From: G963676655 sp963676655 | GTDB lineage: Bacteria > Verrucomicrobiota > Lentisphaeria > Victivallales > Victivallaceae | Direction of reading: 5' to 3' | DNA length: 64,000 bases | NCBI GenBank assembly: GCA_963676655.2 | Contig: CAXXKX010000004.1 | Span: 372,001 to 436,000, forward strand | In this document: positions 18,009 through 25,943 of the stretch, piece by piece | How positions within the stretch are numbered: position 1 is the first letter of the stretch | How the letters are laid out: every line of letters starts with the position of its first letter | Notes under the pieces: model-generated | The model's input: only the letters and a program-made list of their open reading frames with translations | The model's database searches: none | Told to the model about the DNA's origin: nothing | Translations under genes and position numbers: made by a program

Positions 18009-18160
18009 CACCCACCCTGACGTATGATTCATATAATATATCATCAAAATATCACATGCTGCTATATTTACAATTCATAAAACCGCTGCATTCTTTTTTT
18101 TCTCAATATTTATTATCATATAGTATTATTTCTTCAACCAAGTCGGAACCAAGTCGGAGA

Positions 18161-18215
18161 TGTGATACAAGCATTAAAACAATGTGATTATTTACAAGAG
18201 AAACTGATCAATTAA
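18161..18215 (+). pseudogene. 3' remnant of a TPR gene (module A)
   Basis: The stretch encodes VIQALKQCDYLQEKLIN-stop and matches the last 17 codons of the TPR gene at 18510-19274 (VIRALKQCDYLHEKLNN-stop) almost base for base. The similarity stops abruptly at about 18161. Its stop codon shares the bases TTAA (18212-18215) with the stop of the opposite-strand tail. Confidence 0.7.
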
Positions 18216-18435
18216 TCTTTTAAGCTCTCAAATAAGCCGACATTATCATCGTTAGGACTTGCTCCTTTGCGGTTGTTAATTTTATATTGATTCCAGAACG
18301 TCGGGGCATTACTACCAAATGCGTTTTTCTTCAGTTCCCTATCACATTCCTTCATCGCCTTTTCCAGGTCTTCAACGTAATCATAGACGACTTTTGCCAT
18401 TTTGTCGGTGTTTTCGGCGACGGTGAAGATGAATA
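18212..18435 (-). pseudogene. Orphan 3' tail of a helical protein gene (module A)
   Basis: The frame encodes FIFTVAENTDKMAKVV-YDYVEDLEKAMKECDRELKK and then a different tail (NAFGSNAPTFWNQYKINNRK... to LKD-stop). The first part is nearly identical to residues of the full-length gene at 21065-22069. Upstream, at the end of the shared block (about 18435), homology stops and an in-frame stop appears, so it is a truncated copy. A 62-codon frame starting at the internal ATG (18400) could still be translated. It converges on the TPR remnant. Confidence 0.65.
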
Positions 18436-18509
18436 AGGATAATAATTATTGAAATGTTAATTTCTAACATTATATTAAACAAAATTATCAAATAGAAAAG
18501 GACCTTCGT

Positions 18510-19274
18510 ATGAAACGCCAAATTATTTTTATAGCTATGTTATTTATATTTCAATCCGCAAGAACAGCTGTGAATAATAGCAATAACCATGGTAAAAGTA
18601 TTGAACAAGAATATAATGATGCTGTGTACTTGATTCAAGAAAAAGGACAGTATAAGAAGGCCAAAAAGAAACTGACTTATATTATACATAATCAGGAATC
18701 TCAAAAAACGTTGAATTATCATAATCTGGGAAGTGCATATTATTATTATTGGAAGTGTGATAAGACAAAAGAACGTGCAAATAAAGCAAAGGAATATTTA
18801 TTGAAAGCATTGGCAAACAAGGATTCTTTGAACTATTCCAATACGAAAAATCCTGGCACATATTGCCTTTTGGGAGAGTTATCTCTATATTTAAAGGACT
18901 ATAAAGCAAGCATTTCATATTATAATAATTTCCTGGCAATATTAAAAAAAAATAAGCTTGATGCAAACACTTCAGATGTGTATCATCAAATGTCAATTGC
19001 TTATTACAAAGAAAATGATTATAAAAATGCTCTTGTTTATATAAAGTTATCTCTGGACAATTTCCCTGAAAGCAACAACTTGCATCAACAAACAAATAGA
19101 GCTGGACTATCTCTTTTTTATATTTTGTTCTTATATAAAAACAACAAAAAAAAGGAAGCTAAAATTCAGTTAAACAAATTGAGAATTCAACTGAACAAGC
19201 TTCCTCAAGATAATAATACTGTGATACGAGCTTTAAAACAATGCGATTATTTACATGAAAAACTGAATAATTAA
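18510..19274 (+). CDS. Exported TPR-repeat protein (module B)
   Basis: The 254-residue product starts with a signal peptide (MKRQIIFIAMLFIFQSARTA) and is then all helical. At least four TPR-like units with Y/A patterns are visible (YHNLGSAYYYY, YCLLGELSLYLKDYKASISYYNNFL, YHQMSIAYYKENDYKNALVYIKLSL). It is strongly AT-rich and Lys-rich, unlike the housekeeping genes. Its last 17 codons recur as a remnant at 18161. It converges on orphan tail B, whose homology ends in the same TTAA as this gene's stop. Probably a periplasmic protein-protein interaction module; it could be a partner or immunity protein for the facing helical proteins, which is inference. Confidence 0.65.
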   Translation: MKRQIIFIAMLFIFQSARTAVNNSNNHGKSIEQEYNDAVYLIQEKGQYKKAKKKLTYIIHNQESQKTLNYHNLGSAYYYYWKCDKTKERANKAKEYLLKALANKDSLNYSNTKNPGTYCLLGELSLYLKDYKASISYYNNFLAILKKNKLDANTSDVYHQMSIAYYKENDYKNALVYIKLSLDNFPESNNLHQQTNRAGLSLFYILFLYKNNKKKEAKIQLNKLRIQLNKLPQDNNTVIRALKQCDYLHEKLNN

Positions 19275-19492
19275 TCTTTTAATCTTTCGAACTACCTGAC
19301 GTTATCATCGTTAGGATTTGCCCCTTTCCGGTTGTTAATTTTATATTGATTCCAAAAAGTTGGCCGATTACTTCCAAATGCGTTTTTACTCAGTTCCTTA
19401 TCAAGTTCCTTCATCGCCTTTTCCAGGTCTTCAACGTAATTCTTGACTACTAATGCCATTTTTTCGGTGTTTTCGGCGACGGTGAAGATGAA
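19271..19492 (-). pseudogene. Orphan 3' tail of a helical protein gene (module B)
   Basis: Shares with tail A and the full-length gene the block encoding FIFTVAENT-KMA-VV-NYVEDLEKAMKELDKEL, then carries the same variable tail as A (NAFGSNRPTFWNQYKINNRKGANPNDDNV). A TAG at 19292-19294 ends the frame 7 codons before the position used by copy A, while DNA similarity continues to the TTAA at 19271. Longest ATG frame: 19459 to 19292, 55 codons. Similarity to the other copies stops at 19492. Confidence 0.6.
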
Positions 19493-19579
19493 AAAAGTGA
19501 GGACGATTTTTCTTGCAATCTGTTTGTGTCGCTATATATTAACACTTAAACAGACAATTAATAATAGAATGTCCGTATA

Positions 19580-21085
19580 ATGAATGAATTAATAAAACGA
19601 TGCTGGTTAGTTATTGTTTGCCTCTTTGTGATAAACACTCAATATATTTTTGCGCAAGAAAAATCGTCATCCTTGAAAAATGAATTGGGAGTGGTAATCA
19701 AGGAAACAGTAAATCCGGGGCAAATAGACAAAGTTGAAGAAAAAGTCCAACAATGGCAACGAATGGCTGATAAGTATAAAAAACAAAAGAAATACAGTCA
19801 AGCTATCAAGTGTCTTAAAAATGCAATTCGTGACGCAAATCCATTATGGGGGGAGCATAATATTATCGAAGCTTCAATGAAAATGCAGATTGCTACACTG
19901 TACATGAAAAAAAATGAATACGACCAGGCAATAGTAACTTTAAAAGATGTTCGTAAATCTTATTGCAGTTCAATGGCTCACACCTTAAAACCGTTGTTGT
20001 ATTACAAATTACAATTCACTCTAACCGATATTTTATTTAGTTTAGACAAATATGCGGAGGCGCAAAAGGAAATAGACTCAGTTAAGCAATCACTTCCGGA
20101 ATTGAAAACGCTCAATAACAAGGAATACTTAATTAAGTATTATTATTGGCAGGCAAGGCTTCAGATTGCTCAGAAAAATTCGGCTGATGCAATTAAATTT
20201 GCCGGAAAATGCATTTCACTTATAGGCTCTGATTACAACGAAACAAATAAAGTTAGTTTAATCCAAAGCTATAATTTCATTTGCAGTGCCCTTACGCATC
20301 AAAAACGTATGAAAGAGCAATTGCCATACCGGGAAAAATGCCTTGAAATATGCAAAAGGAACTATGCTGACGATAAGATAATTATAGGATATCAATATTA
20401 CAATCATGGGATGTATTATTATGATATCGAGGATTACGAAAAAGCAATAGCATATTTCGACAAAGCAATTAACTCTTTTAGTCTCGCAAAAGAGAATGAG
20501 CCCGGTAATTTGGGCCTTGCGCTGTTGCTGAAAGGGAAGTGCCTGGCTGAGTTAAAAAAATGGGAGTCAGCCTTGGACGTTTTTCAAAAATCGACAGACC
20601 AATTTCTGGAAATTAATGAAACCCACAGAACCTCTTTTACATATGATTGTTTATATGACGCATGGCAATGGCTGTTTTTATGTGCATATAAAACAAAAAA
20701 ATACTCACTCGGATCTTCTTGTTACAACTCTATCGAATCTGTCAGAAACAAAGGAAGCAAGACGATGAATCTTGTAAAAGTATACTTTAAAATGGCAAAT
20801 ATCATGTTATTAGACGGGAATCCTGAACGAGCGGAAAAGTGTTGCAGGGCTTCTCTAAAAATAGCTGAAACGTTACCTGAATCAAATCACCGGAAAAAAA
20901 ATATGGCTCTTGCGTCATGGGTATTAGCTCAGTCACTGTATAATCAGAAAAAAATTAAAGAAGCTGTTGCTCAAGGATATTCTGCTTACAACTTAGATGA
21001 AAAAGCTTTCAATAAAAATATCTTGAGCAACATAAAAAGCTGGGAATCTGAAATTAAAAAAGATTTATTTCCCTCCCACCCATGA
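19580..21085 (+). CDS. Exported TPR-repeat protein (module C)
   Basis: A 501-residue protein with a signal peptide (CWLVIVCLFVINTQYIFAQ) and a long TPR array: KKYSQAIKCLKNAI (about 70-85), KNEYDQAIVTLKDV, QYYNHGMYYYDIEDYEKAIAYFDKAI (about 275-300), KKWESALDVFQKS and GNPERAEKCCRASLKIAE. AT-rich and Lys-rich. Its last 21 bases overlap the 3' end of the convergent helical gene at 21065-22069, so both stop codons lie in the overlap. No good ribosome-binding site precedes the ATG. It occupies the same position relative to a helical gene as the other island TPR genes. Confidence 0.65.
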   Translation: MNELIKRCWLVIVCLFVINTQYIFAQEKSSSLKNELGVVIKETVNPGQIDKVEEKVQQWQRMADKYKKQKKYSQAIKCLKNAIRDANPLWGEHNIIEASMKMQIATLYMKKNEYDQAIVTLKDVRKSYCSSMAHTLKPLLYYKLQFTLTDILFSLDKYAEAQKEIDSVKQSLPELKTLNNKEYLIKYYYWQARLQIAQKNSADAIKFAGKCISLIGSDYNETNKVSLIQSYNFICSALTHQKRMKEQLPYREKCLEICKRNYADDKIIIGYQYYNHGMYYYDIEDYEKAIAYFDKAINSFSLAKENEPGNLGLALLLKGKCLAELKKWESALDVFQKSTDQFLEINETHRTSFTYDCLYDAWQWLFLCAYKTKKYSLGSSCYNSIESVRNKGSKTMNLVKVYFKMANIMLLDGNPERAEKCCRASLKIAETLPESNHRKKNMALASWVLAQSLYNQKKIKEAVAQGYSAYNLDEKAFNKNILSNIKSWESEIKKDLFPSHP

Positions 21086-22069
21086 ATCTGAACTTTCTTT
21101 TCCTTTAGGTGGCCTTGCCAAAGAGGTATTAATGGACGAATTTTTTTCACCCATTTTTTTCAGTTCCTTATCAAGTTCCTTCATCGCCTTTTCCAGGTCT
21201 TCAACGTACTTATAGACTACTTTTGCCATTTTATCGGTGTTTTCGGCGACGGTGAAGATGAATTCATAATAGTCGCGCATTCCCGGCGGCAGTTTGTTGG
21301 AAAATTTTTTCAACTCTGAAGCCATTGCTGAGGCTCCCTGGGCGATTTTGTAATAATACTCATTGTAATCTTGAGCGGTTTTCAATTGGTTTTGTTCATT
21401 AAGTAAATCTTTACCCTTTGAATAACAATCAAAGATTGACACTGCGCTATCAGTCAATTTGATAACTTTTTCCAGTTTTTCGACTATAGTTTTTGCTACG
21501 TTTAACTTATTCACAAATGATTTAATATGTTCAGAAGATTTATTTTTTCGCAGCCATTTGGCTATTTCGTTTTTTGAATACGCGTGTTTGATTTTATTAA
21601 ATCCGGCATTCATATATAATTTGTTATACATTTTTTCCGCTTCATCCAGAATTTCATTGTCAATTTTGATTTTCGCATCCGCCACAATCTTATTCTTGAC
21701 TTTTGAGATATCCAGTCCGGTCATTTTGCTGAACTGTTCCAGGTCTTTTTTAAGGCTTGCAAATTTCGACCTGATATTGCTCGGAACATGTCGATTGATA
21801 ATCCGGTCTATTACCAATTTAATACGCAATTGCAGATTGGTTCTGTTCAGGCCGGAAATAATTGTTTCAAACTCTTTGCCGATGGTGTAATATTTATCAG
21901 CTACAACAATGAGCTCATTAGTACTTTTCTTGAGATTCTCCTGATTGATTTTTAGTTTTTTCAGGTTGTTTTTACTATTGCTTATGTCTCCGGCTAGTTT
22001 ATTTCTTACAGTAGAATAATTTGTTTTCGCCATCGCTTTAACTTTGATTCTTTTGCTGTAATGATACAT
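21065..22069 (-). CDS. All-helical protein, full-length member of the island family (module C)
   Basis: The 334-residue product has no signal peptide and no recognised domain. It is almost entirely helical and coiled-coil-like (KLAGDISNSKNNLKKLKINQENLKK..., then IDRIINRH, then a Gly/Pro turn KLPPGMRDYYEFIF). The segment DYYEFIFTVAENTDKMAKVV-YKYVEDLEKAMKELDKELKK near residue 270-310 is the anchor shared with orphan tails A and B; after it the sequence (MGEKNSSINTSLARPPKG...) is unique. AAGGA lies 9 nt before the ATG. The conserved core followed by an exchangeable C-terminus resembles polymorphic effectors, but the tail (about 30 residues) is too short to be a known toxin domain. Confidence 0.6.
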   Translation of the reverse strand: MYHYSKRIKVKAMAKTNYSTVRNKLAGDISNSKNNLKKLKINQENLKKSTNELIVVADKYYTIGKEFETIISGLNRTNLQLRIKLVIDRIINRHVPSNIRSKFASLKKDLEQFSKMTGLDISKVKNKIVADAKIKIDNEILDEAEKMYNKLYMNAGFNKIKHAYSKNEIAKWLRKNKSSEHIKSFVNKLNVAKTIVEKLEKVIKLTDSAVSIFDCYSKGKDLLNEQNQLKTAQDYNEYYYKIAQGASAMASELKKFSNKLPPGMRDYYEFIFTVAENTDKMAKVVYKYVEDLEKAMKELDKELKKMGEKNSSINTSLARPPKGKESSDSWVGGK

Positions 22070-22313
22070 AATTTAATTCCTTTTTTTATTGCGTTTTCAT
22101 ACTCCTGCGAATTACAAATTGCACCACGGAGGACACGGAGAAGTAATTAAGTTTTCAGCTTGAGCTGAAAAATAAAAAACTTATTTCAGTGATTTTCCGT
22201 GTGTTGCCCTGCGCAATGCTCGCGCTCATTTCATTGTTCGTGGTTAATAATCGCATTTTGTATTTGTGTCTTTGTTTATTTCCTTGTGTCAGTTGATGAA
22301 GCTTTGGAAAAAA
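22070..22313. other. Gene-free stretch with hairpin and CACGGAG repeat
   Basis: Contains a 9-bp perfect inverted repeat TTTTCAGCT/AGCTGAAAA (22152-22171) and a CACGGAGGACACGGAG direct repeat (about 22124-22139). Neither hairpin side is followed by a T-run in the direction a terminator would need. Confidence 0.4.
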
Positions 22314-22679
22314 TTATCCCCGGCTGAGGCTGCTGCCGCCGCAAATACGCCGGATAATCGCCGCGGCGCGCGGACTGAACAGTTCGTTGGCCGGATTAGT
22401 GTTGTATGACCGGCTGCCCGCGCCGTCGATGCTTTCCGAGGCCAGATTGACCGGCAGCGAAAGTTGGTCGCGGTTGCGGCAGAGATAGACGGCCTGTTCG
22501 CAGACCGCCGCCAGATGTCCGGTTTGTTCAACGTCGACAGCGTCAAGCCCGAGACGCAGCAGGACGTCGGTTTCGGCCATTGCCAGACAGGCGGTGCGGG
22601 TTGTTTCATCAAGGTTTTCCCAGAATGATTTTTCCAGATGAGTTTCGAAAAATGTATCGGCGGTGCTTAGTTCAATCAT
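22314..22679 (-). CDS. Phage head-tail adaptor-like protein
   Basis: The 121-residue product (ATG 22679, TTGGAG 9 nt upstream) starts MIELSTADTFFETHL and ends ANELFSPRAAAIIRRICGG. Small helical proteins with a C-terminal (L/F)SPRAA..(L/I)R(R/P)-type motif are common as phage head-tail connector or completion proteins, and the neighbouring genes are phage-head-like. The assignment rests on pattern and context only. It overlaps the end of the upstream GT-B-like gene by 8 bp, so the two are coupled. Confidence 0.4.
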   Translation of the reverse strand: MIELSTADTFFETHLEKSFWENLDETTRTACLAMAETDVLLRLGLDAVDVEQTGHLAAVCEQAVYLCRNRDQLSLPVNLASESIDGAGSRSYNTNPANELFSPRAAAIIRRICGGSSLSRG

Positions 22680-23640
22680 GATCGTGATCTCCAATCAGTT
22701 GTTGAACCGGCAGTCCGGCCCGGATTTCATCGAGGGTGAAATTCGCGACGGCCAGCCGGTTCAGATAGTTTTGTATTTTTTTAGAACGAAATGTTATTTT
22801 ATCGACCGCGGAAGCTATCGGCAGCACATTAGCGCAGTCGGCATAAGAGGCCGACGGATCGCAGATTACCGGTATCCCTGAAGCGAAAGCTTCGACTGCC
22901 GCGGTTGAGTTATAGGTTATCACACAAAAGGCCTGTTCCAGGGCGGCGGCCAGCGGCGTGGAAGTTCGCGAAATTTTCGGATGCGGACGGCGGACCACGG
23001 GACGGGATGAATATTTTATCAACTCCTCCGCGATATTCCTGCCCCACGCTGCCGGATCGGCCAGGTTATGCTGTTTGTCGCCTGGGCATTGTTCCAGGAT
23101 CAGAAACGGCGCGTCTTTCGCCGTTTTGCGGCGGCTGCCGACAGTCAAGCTAAGACTCGCTGCTCGTTCGGCATCGCCTTCAGAAGGTAGCTGATTTAGT
23201 CCATTCAGGCATACCTGATAGTAGTCAGGGCGTAGTAGTCCGGTCATTGCCAGATCCATTACGATCACTTTTTCGCCGCGTTGACGGCATTCTTCCAGAA
23301 CCCGGTCGGCCCCGGCATGCAGTCCCCAGATAACGGTTGCCAGGCCCCGGGTGTAAACATTTTTATTGCGCAACGGCACTTCAACCGGAGTGAATCCGGC
23401 GGCGCGACATCCCTCGGCAAACGCTTTCAATACTTCGTTGCGTTTATGCTGCGGGCGGGTCCGGATGATGATATTGCCTTTAGCTGAACCGTAGAGTTCC
23501 AGTTCCTCCCGGTTCAGTTCCGCGACGATTTCCTCCCGGCTGAGTTTCGCGGAAAAGTCCCGCACCCGCGCGACGTTGTCAACCAGCCGGTAGCTGACAC
23601 TCTGTTTTCCGCCTTGTCCGATTATAGCTGTAATTTTCAT
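22672..23640 (-). CDS. GT-B-fold-like protein in the phage-head cluster
   Basis: A 322-residue soluble protein. The C-terminal half contains CVITYNSTAAVEAFASGIPVIC (about 258-279), the G-x-P-V/T-type donor-site pattern of GT-B glycosyltransferases and CDP-glycerol/capsule-type transferases; the N-terminal half has a second Rossmann-like strand pattern (GNIIIRTRPQHKRNEVLKAF, KVIVMDLAMTG). The start ATG lacks an obvious ribosome-binding site. It lies between the capsid gene and the adaptor-like gene on the same strand but beyond a hairpin terminator and a repeat. It may modify phage-like or host surface glycans; substrate unknown. Confidence 0.4.
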   Translation of the reverse strand: MKITAIIGQGGKQSVSYRLVDNVARVRDFSAKLSREEIVAELNREELELYGSAKGNIIIRTRPQHKRNEVLKAFAEGCRAAGFTPVEVPLRNKNVYTRGLATVIWGLHAGADRVLEECRQRGEKVIVMDLAMTGLLRPDYYQVCLNGLNQLPSEGDAERAASLSLTVGSRRKTAKDAPFLILEQCPGDKQHNLADPAAWGRNIAEELIKYSSRPVVRRPHPKISRTSTPLAAALEQAFCVITYNSTAAVEAFASGIPVICDPSASYADCANVLPIASAVDKITFRSKKIQNYLNRLAVANFTLDEIRAGLPVQQLIGDHDHD

Positions 23641-23679
23641 AATATCAGATTGATTAATGGATTAATGATTTTCCCGATT

Positions 23680-23750
23680 ATTAATTGTCGCTTCGCTCCG
23701 GCTTTCAGCCGGCCTCTACGGCTACGCCTCCGTCGTAATTCCTAATTAAA
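23680..23750 (-). repeat. Interspersed repeat, family 2, copy 1
   Basis: On the - strand it reads AATTAGGAATTACG, then GAGGCGTAGCCGTAGAGGCC and a CCGGCT/AGCCGG hairpin (23698-23712). The same order occurs on the + strand at 30366-30455. Confidence 0.55.
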
Positions 23751-23754
23751 TAGT

Positions 23755-23772
23755 GGGGGCCCGAAGGCCCCC
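23755..23772 (-). terminator. Terminator-like hairpin after the capsid gene
   Basis: A perfect 7-bp GC stem GGGGGCC/GGCCCCC with a TTCG loop on the - strand, 26 bp after the capsid stop codon. The following bases (ACTATTTAA) are only weakly T-rich. Confidence 0.6.
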
Positions 23773-23798
23773 GGAAAGGAACGGAAATTACAAGTCCG

Positions 23799-24962
23799 TT
23801 AACTTGATGCTCCGGTGCGCAGCTCAGTCAGAGCCTGGGAGCTGGGTTTGAGATTGTAGACGCGGCACAAACGCTGTTTGGCGTTGCGGAACTCGAGCGT
23901 CAGTTCGCCGATGGCGGTACGCTTGATGCCGTCAAATCCTTTCGGGGAGGCATCGACATCCGCCAGATCACGGCCTTTCAACGGAGCCAGGGCGAAGCCG
24001 TCAATATCATTGACCCAGCATTCGTTGTCCGGCATGTCCGGATCGGCCATGATGCTCATGGTCCGGCCGTTGATTTCGTTGACGACCAGGGCGACATAGG
24101 CGCCGCGCATGGTGTCTTCACGCACGATGTGCAGGTTTCCTTTGTACTCGTTGGAGAGCACGCGGGCCTGACCGGGACTGCAAAGAATCTGGGTCGGATT
24201 GCCGCCTTCTCCAAGGACTGCCTGGGCCGCGTCGTTGACGATGAAGCTGTCCAGTGTGGCGGAGGACGCGTCGACATAAAGACCGCCGGTTTGAACGCCG
24301 AACTCGTAAAGTCCGCCGAACGCGCCGTTGACGGCAATGCCTGGTTCGACCCGGTGTCCGTACAGGGCCAGCCGGTTAAGGTCGCGAACTGCTTCCGCCA
24401 GCGCGAATTCAGTCTGCCGGTTGATACTGTTTTCGACGTTGTCGAAGGTATCGACCGCCAGCGCGGTCCCGGAGACGACGATGTCTTTACGCAGGATCAT
24501 GGTGTAGTTGTAATCCTTGCCGATGACACGATGGGTGTCTTCGCCGTCGCCGTCGCTGGTGGCTTCTTTCATCGGGGTTGAGACGATGTTCAGGGCGTCT
24601 TCCGCCGACGGGGCGGTGGTGTCCGAACCGTTGGCGGCGACCAGTTCAATCGTGAAGGTCGTGCTTGTCGGTTTGGCGGTGACGCGGAACAGCGCGGTGT
24701 CGTTTTTGACGGTGAACAGCGTTCCGACCAGGACCTTGGCCACATCGTCCGCGCTGGCGGTAACGGTGGATTCGGAGATCGAAACCACGGTCAGGCTGCG
24801 CCCGGCGATCTGGTCCTCAAGCCACTCATGTTTGCGGGCGACGGCAAAGATGCCGCGACGCGGGAAGCTTGAGATGAAACGGGGTTCGTTGGCGATTACG
24901 GTACTGAGTACTTCACTCAGGTCCCGTTTCCGATTAGCAAGTGCATATTCATAGACTGCCAT
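23799..24962 (-). CDS. Phage major capsid protein, SU10/DUF5309-like
   Basis: The 387-residue protein matches the SU10-type major capsid family: an N-terminal RKRDLSEVLSTVIANEPRFISSFPR segment, KHEWLEDQIAG (about 45-55), a beta-rich insertion, the ALAEAVRDLNRLALYGHR spine helix and a conserved P/A domain (PTQILCSPGQARVLSNEY; C-terminal GIKRTAIGELTLEFRNAKQRLCRVYNL). It would self-assemble into an icosahedral shell. AAAGGA precedes the ATG. It is 35 bp downstream of the scaffold-like gene and ends at a hairpin. No portal, terminase or protease gene is in the window. GC-richer than the TPR genes around it. Confidence 0.75.
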   Translation of the reverse strand: MAVYEYALANRKRDLSEVLSTVIANEPRFISSFPRRGIFAVARKHEWLEDQIAGRSLTVVSISESTVTASADDVAKVLVGTLFTVKNDTALFRVTAKPTSTTFTIELVAANGSDTTAPSAEDALNIVSTPMKEATSDGDGEDTHRVIGKDYNYTMILRKDIVVSGTALAVDTFDNVENSINRQTEFALAEAVRDLNRLALYGHRVEPGIAVNGAFGGLYEFGVQTGGLYVDASSATLDSFIVNDAAQAVLGEGGNPTQILCSPGQARVLSNEYKGNLHIVREDTMRGAYVALVVNEINGRTMSIMADPDMPDNECWVNDIDGFALAPLKGRDLADVDASPKGFDGIKRTAIGELTLEFRNAKQRLCRVYNLKPSSQALTELRTGASS

Positions 24963-24997
24963 AACGGATTTCCTTTCTTTTGTTTTTGGTTAAGACC

Positions 24998-25594
24998 TCA
25001 GGCATCGAGCCGTTCGGTCGGGGCGTATTTGAGCATTTCGGCCAGGTTGCCGCTACCGCGGGCGGTTTGGAATGCGGTTGAACCGCCGTGCCCGGAAGCG
25101 GCGGCATTGGGTCTGCTGCCGGCACCGGGGGAGACGTCGGCCCGGAAAAAGCCGGGATTGGTTTCGCGCAGACCATTGATAAAGGCGGTAACGTTTTCCG
25201 TGTTGCTGATGTCAATGTTCTGCTGCTGCATCAGGAATCCAAGGTAGCCGGCATCGGTAAAACTGCTGTTCGCGGCCAGATCCCGGACGGCGGAATTGAA
25301 TTTTATCGATTCAAGTTCCCGGCTGGCCTGATCTTTTTCTCCGTTCAACCTGGCAACGGCGTCGCGAAGTTCTTTGAGTTCTTTTTCACGACTGCGCCGT
25401 TCCAGCTCTTCCGGGGGGATATCGCGCTGTTCGATTGACTCCAGCCGAGACTGCAGTTCTTTCAATGCCGGGTCCGGTTGCGGCGGTTTGTTGTCCGCGG
25501 TTGGAACATCCGGGATTGATTCCAGGAACTCTTTTTCTTCCGCGACCAGTTGGCCGCCCGACATGATCTTTCCGATGATCTCTTTCAGTTTCAT
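24998..25594 (-). CDS. Phage capsid scaffolding-like protein
   Basis: The 198-residue product has an acidic N-terminus, a long charged coiled coil (about 40-100: LKELQSRLESIEQRDIPPEELERRSREKELKELRDAVARLNGEK), and a short C-terminal domain ending in a Gly/Ala-rich linker and NLAEMLKYAPTERLDA. This is the usual build of internal scaffolding proteins encoded just before a capsid gene. GGAG lies 6 nt before the ATG. A conserved 31-bp motif lies 31 bp upstream. Confidence 0.65.
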   Translation of the reverse strand: MKLKEIIGKIMSGGQLVAEEKEFLESIPDVPTADNKPPQPDPALKELQSRLESIEQRDIPPEELERRSREKELKELRDAVARLNGEKDQASRELESIKFNSAVRDLAANSSFTDAGYLGFLMQQQNIDISNTENVTAFINGLRETNPGFFRADVSPGAGSRPNAAASGHGGSTAFQTARGSGNLAEMLKYAPTERLDA

Positions 25595-25624
25595 TTTTTA
25601 CTCCGTTTGTTTTTTGGGTTATAT

Positions 25625-25655
25625 CAAGTGTTTTCCTATAGCAAAAGTGTCAACC
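25625..25655 (-). promoter_or_regulatory. Shared 31-bp motif upstream of scaffold/capsid genes
   Basis: On the - strand the motif begins GGTTGACACTTTTGCTATAG and ends ACTTG. About 25 of 31 bases match the segment at 30329-30359, which lies upstream of the other phage-like unit on the same strand. TTGACA could be a -35 box, but no good -10 is seen at 17 bp. It may be a promoter or a binding site. Confidence 0.4.
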
Positions 25656-25943
25656 GTTCTCCTCAAATAAAGGTTTTTCCAGCCGGAAATAAGAATAGAG
25701 AAAAGAACAGGGAAAATCCCTGGTCAAACCTTGGATAAAGCATGGTTGCAGGAGGGTGAAAATTTGTGATTAGTTTTTGATCATAATGATCTATAACAAG
25801 ATAACCGCGGTACTTGAACATAAATAGAAATCTGTGATGTTATAGAAAAAAGGCTTGACGGCTTATCTGAACTTCAGGAGACTTGATTTTTATATTACAT
25901 GTGCTAGTATTACGACATAACTAACACTAAATGAATGTTTATT

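Noticed and set aside
22152..22171. Inverted repeat TTTTCAGCT/AGCTGAAAA as a terminator
   Set aside because: The T-run is on the wrong side for transcription from either neighbour, so it was kept only as a note.
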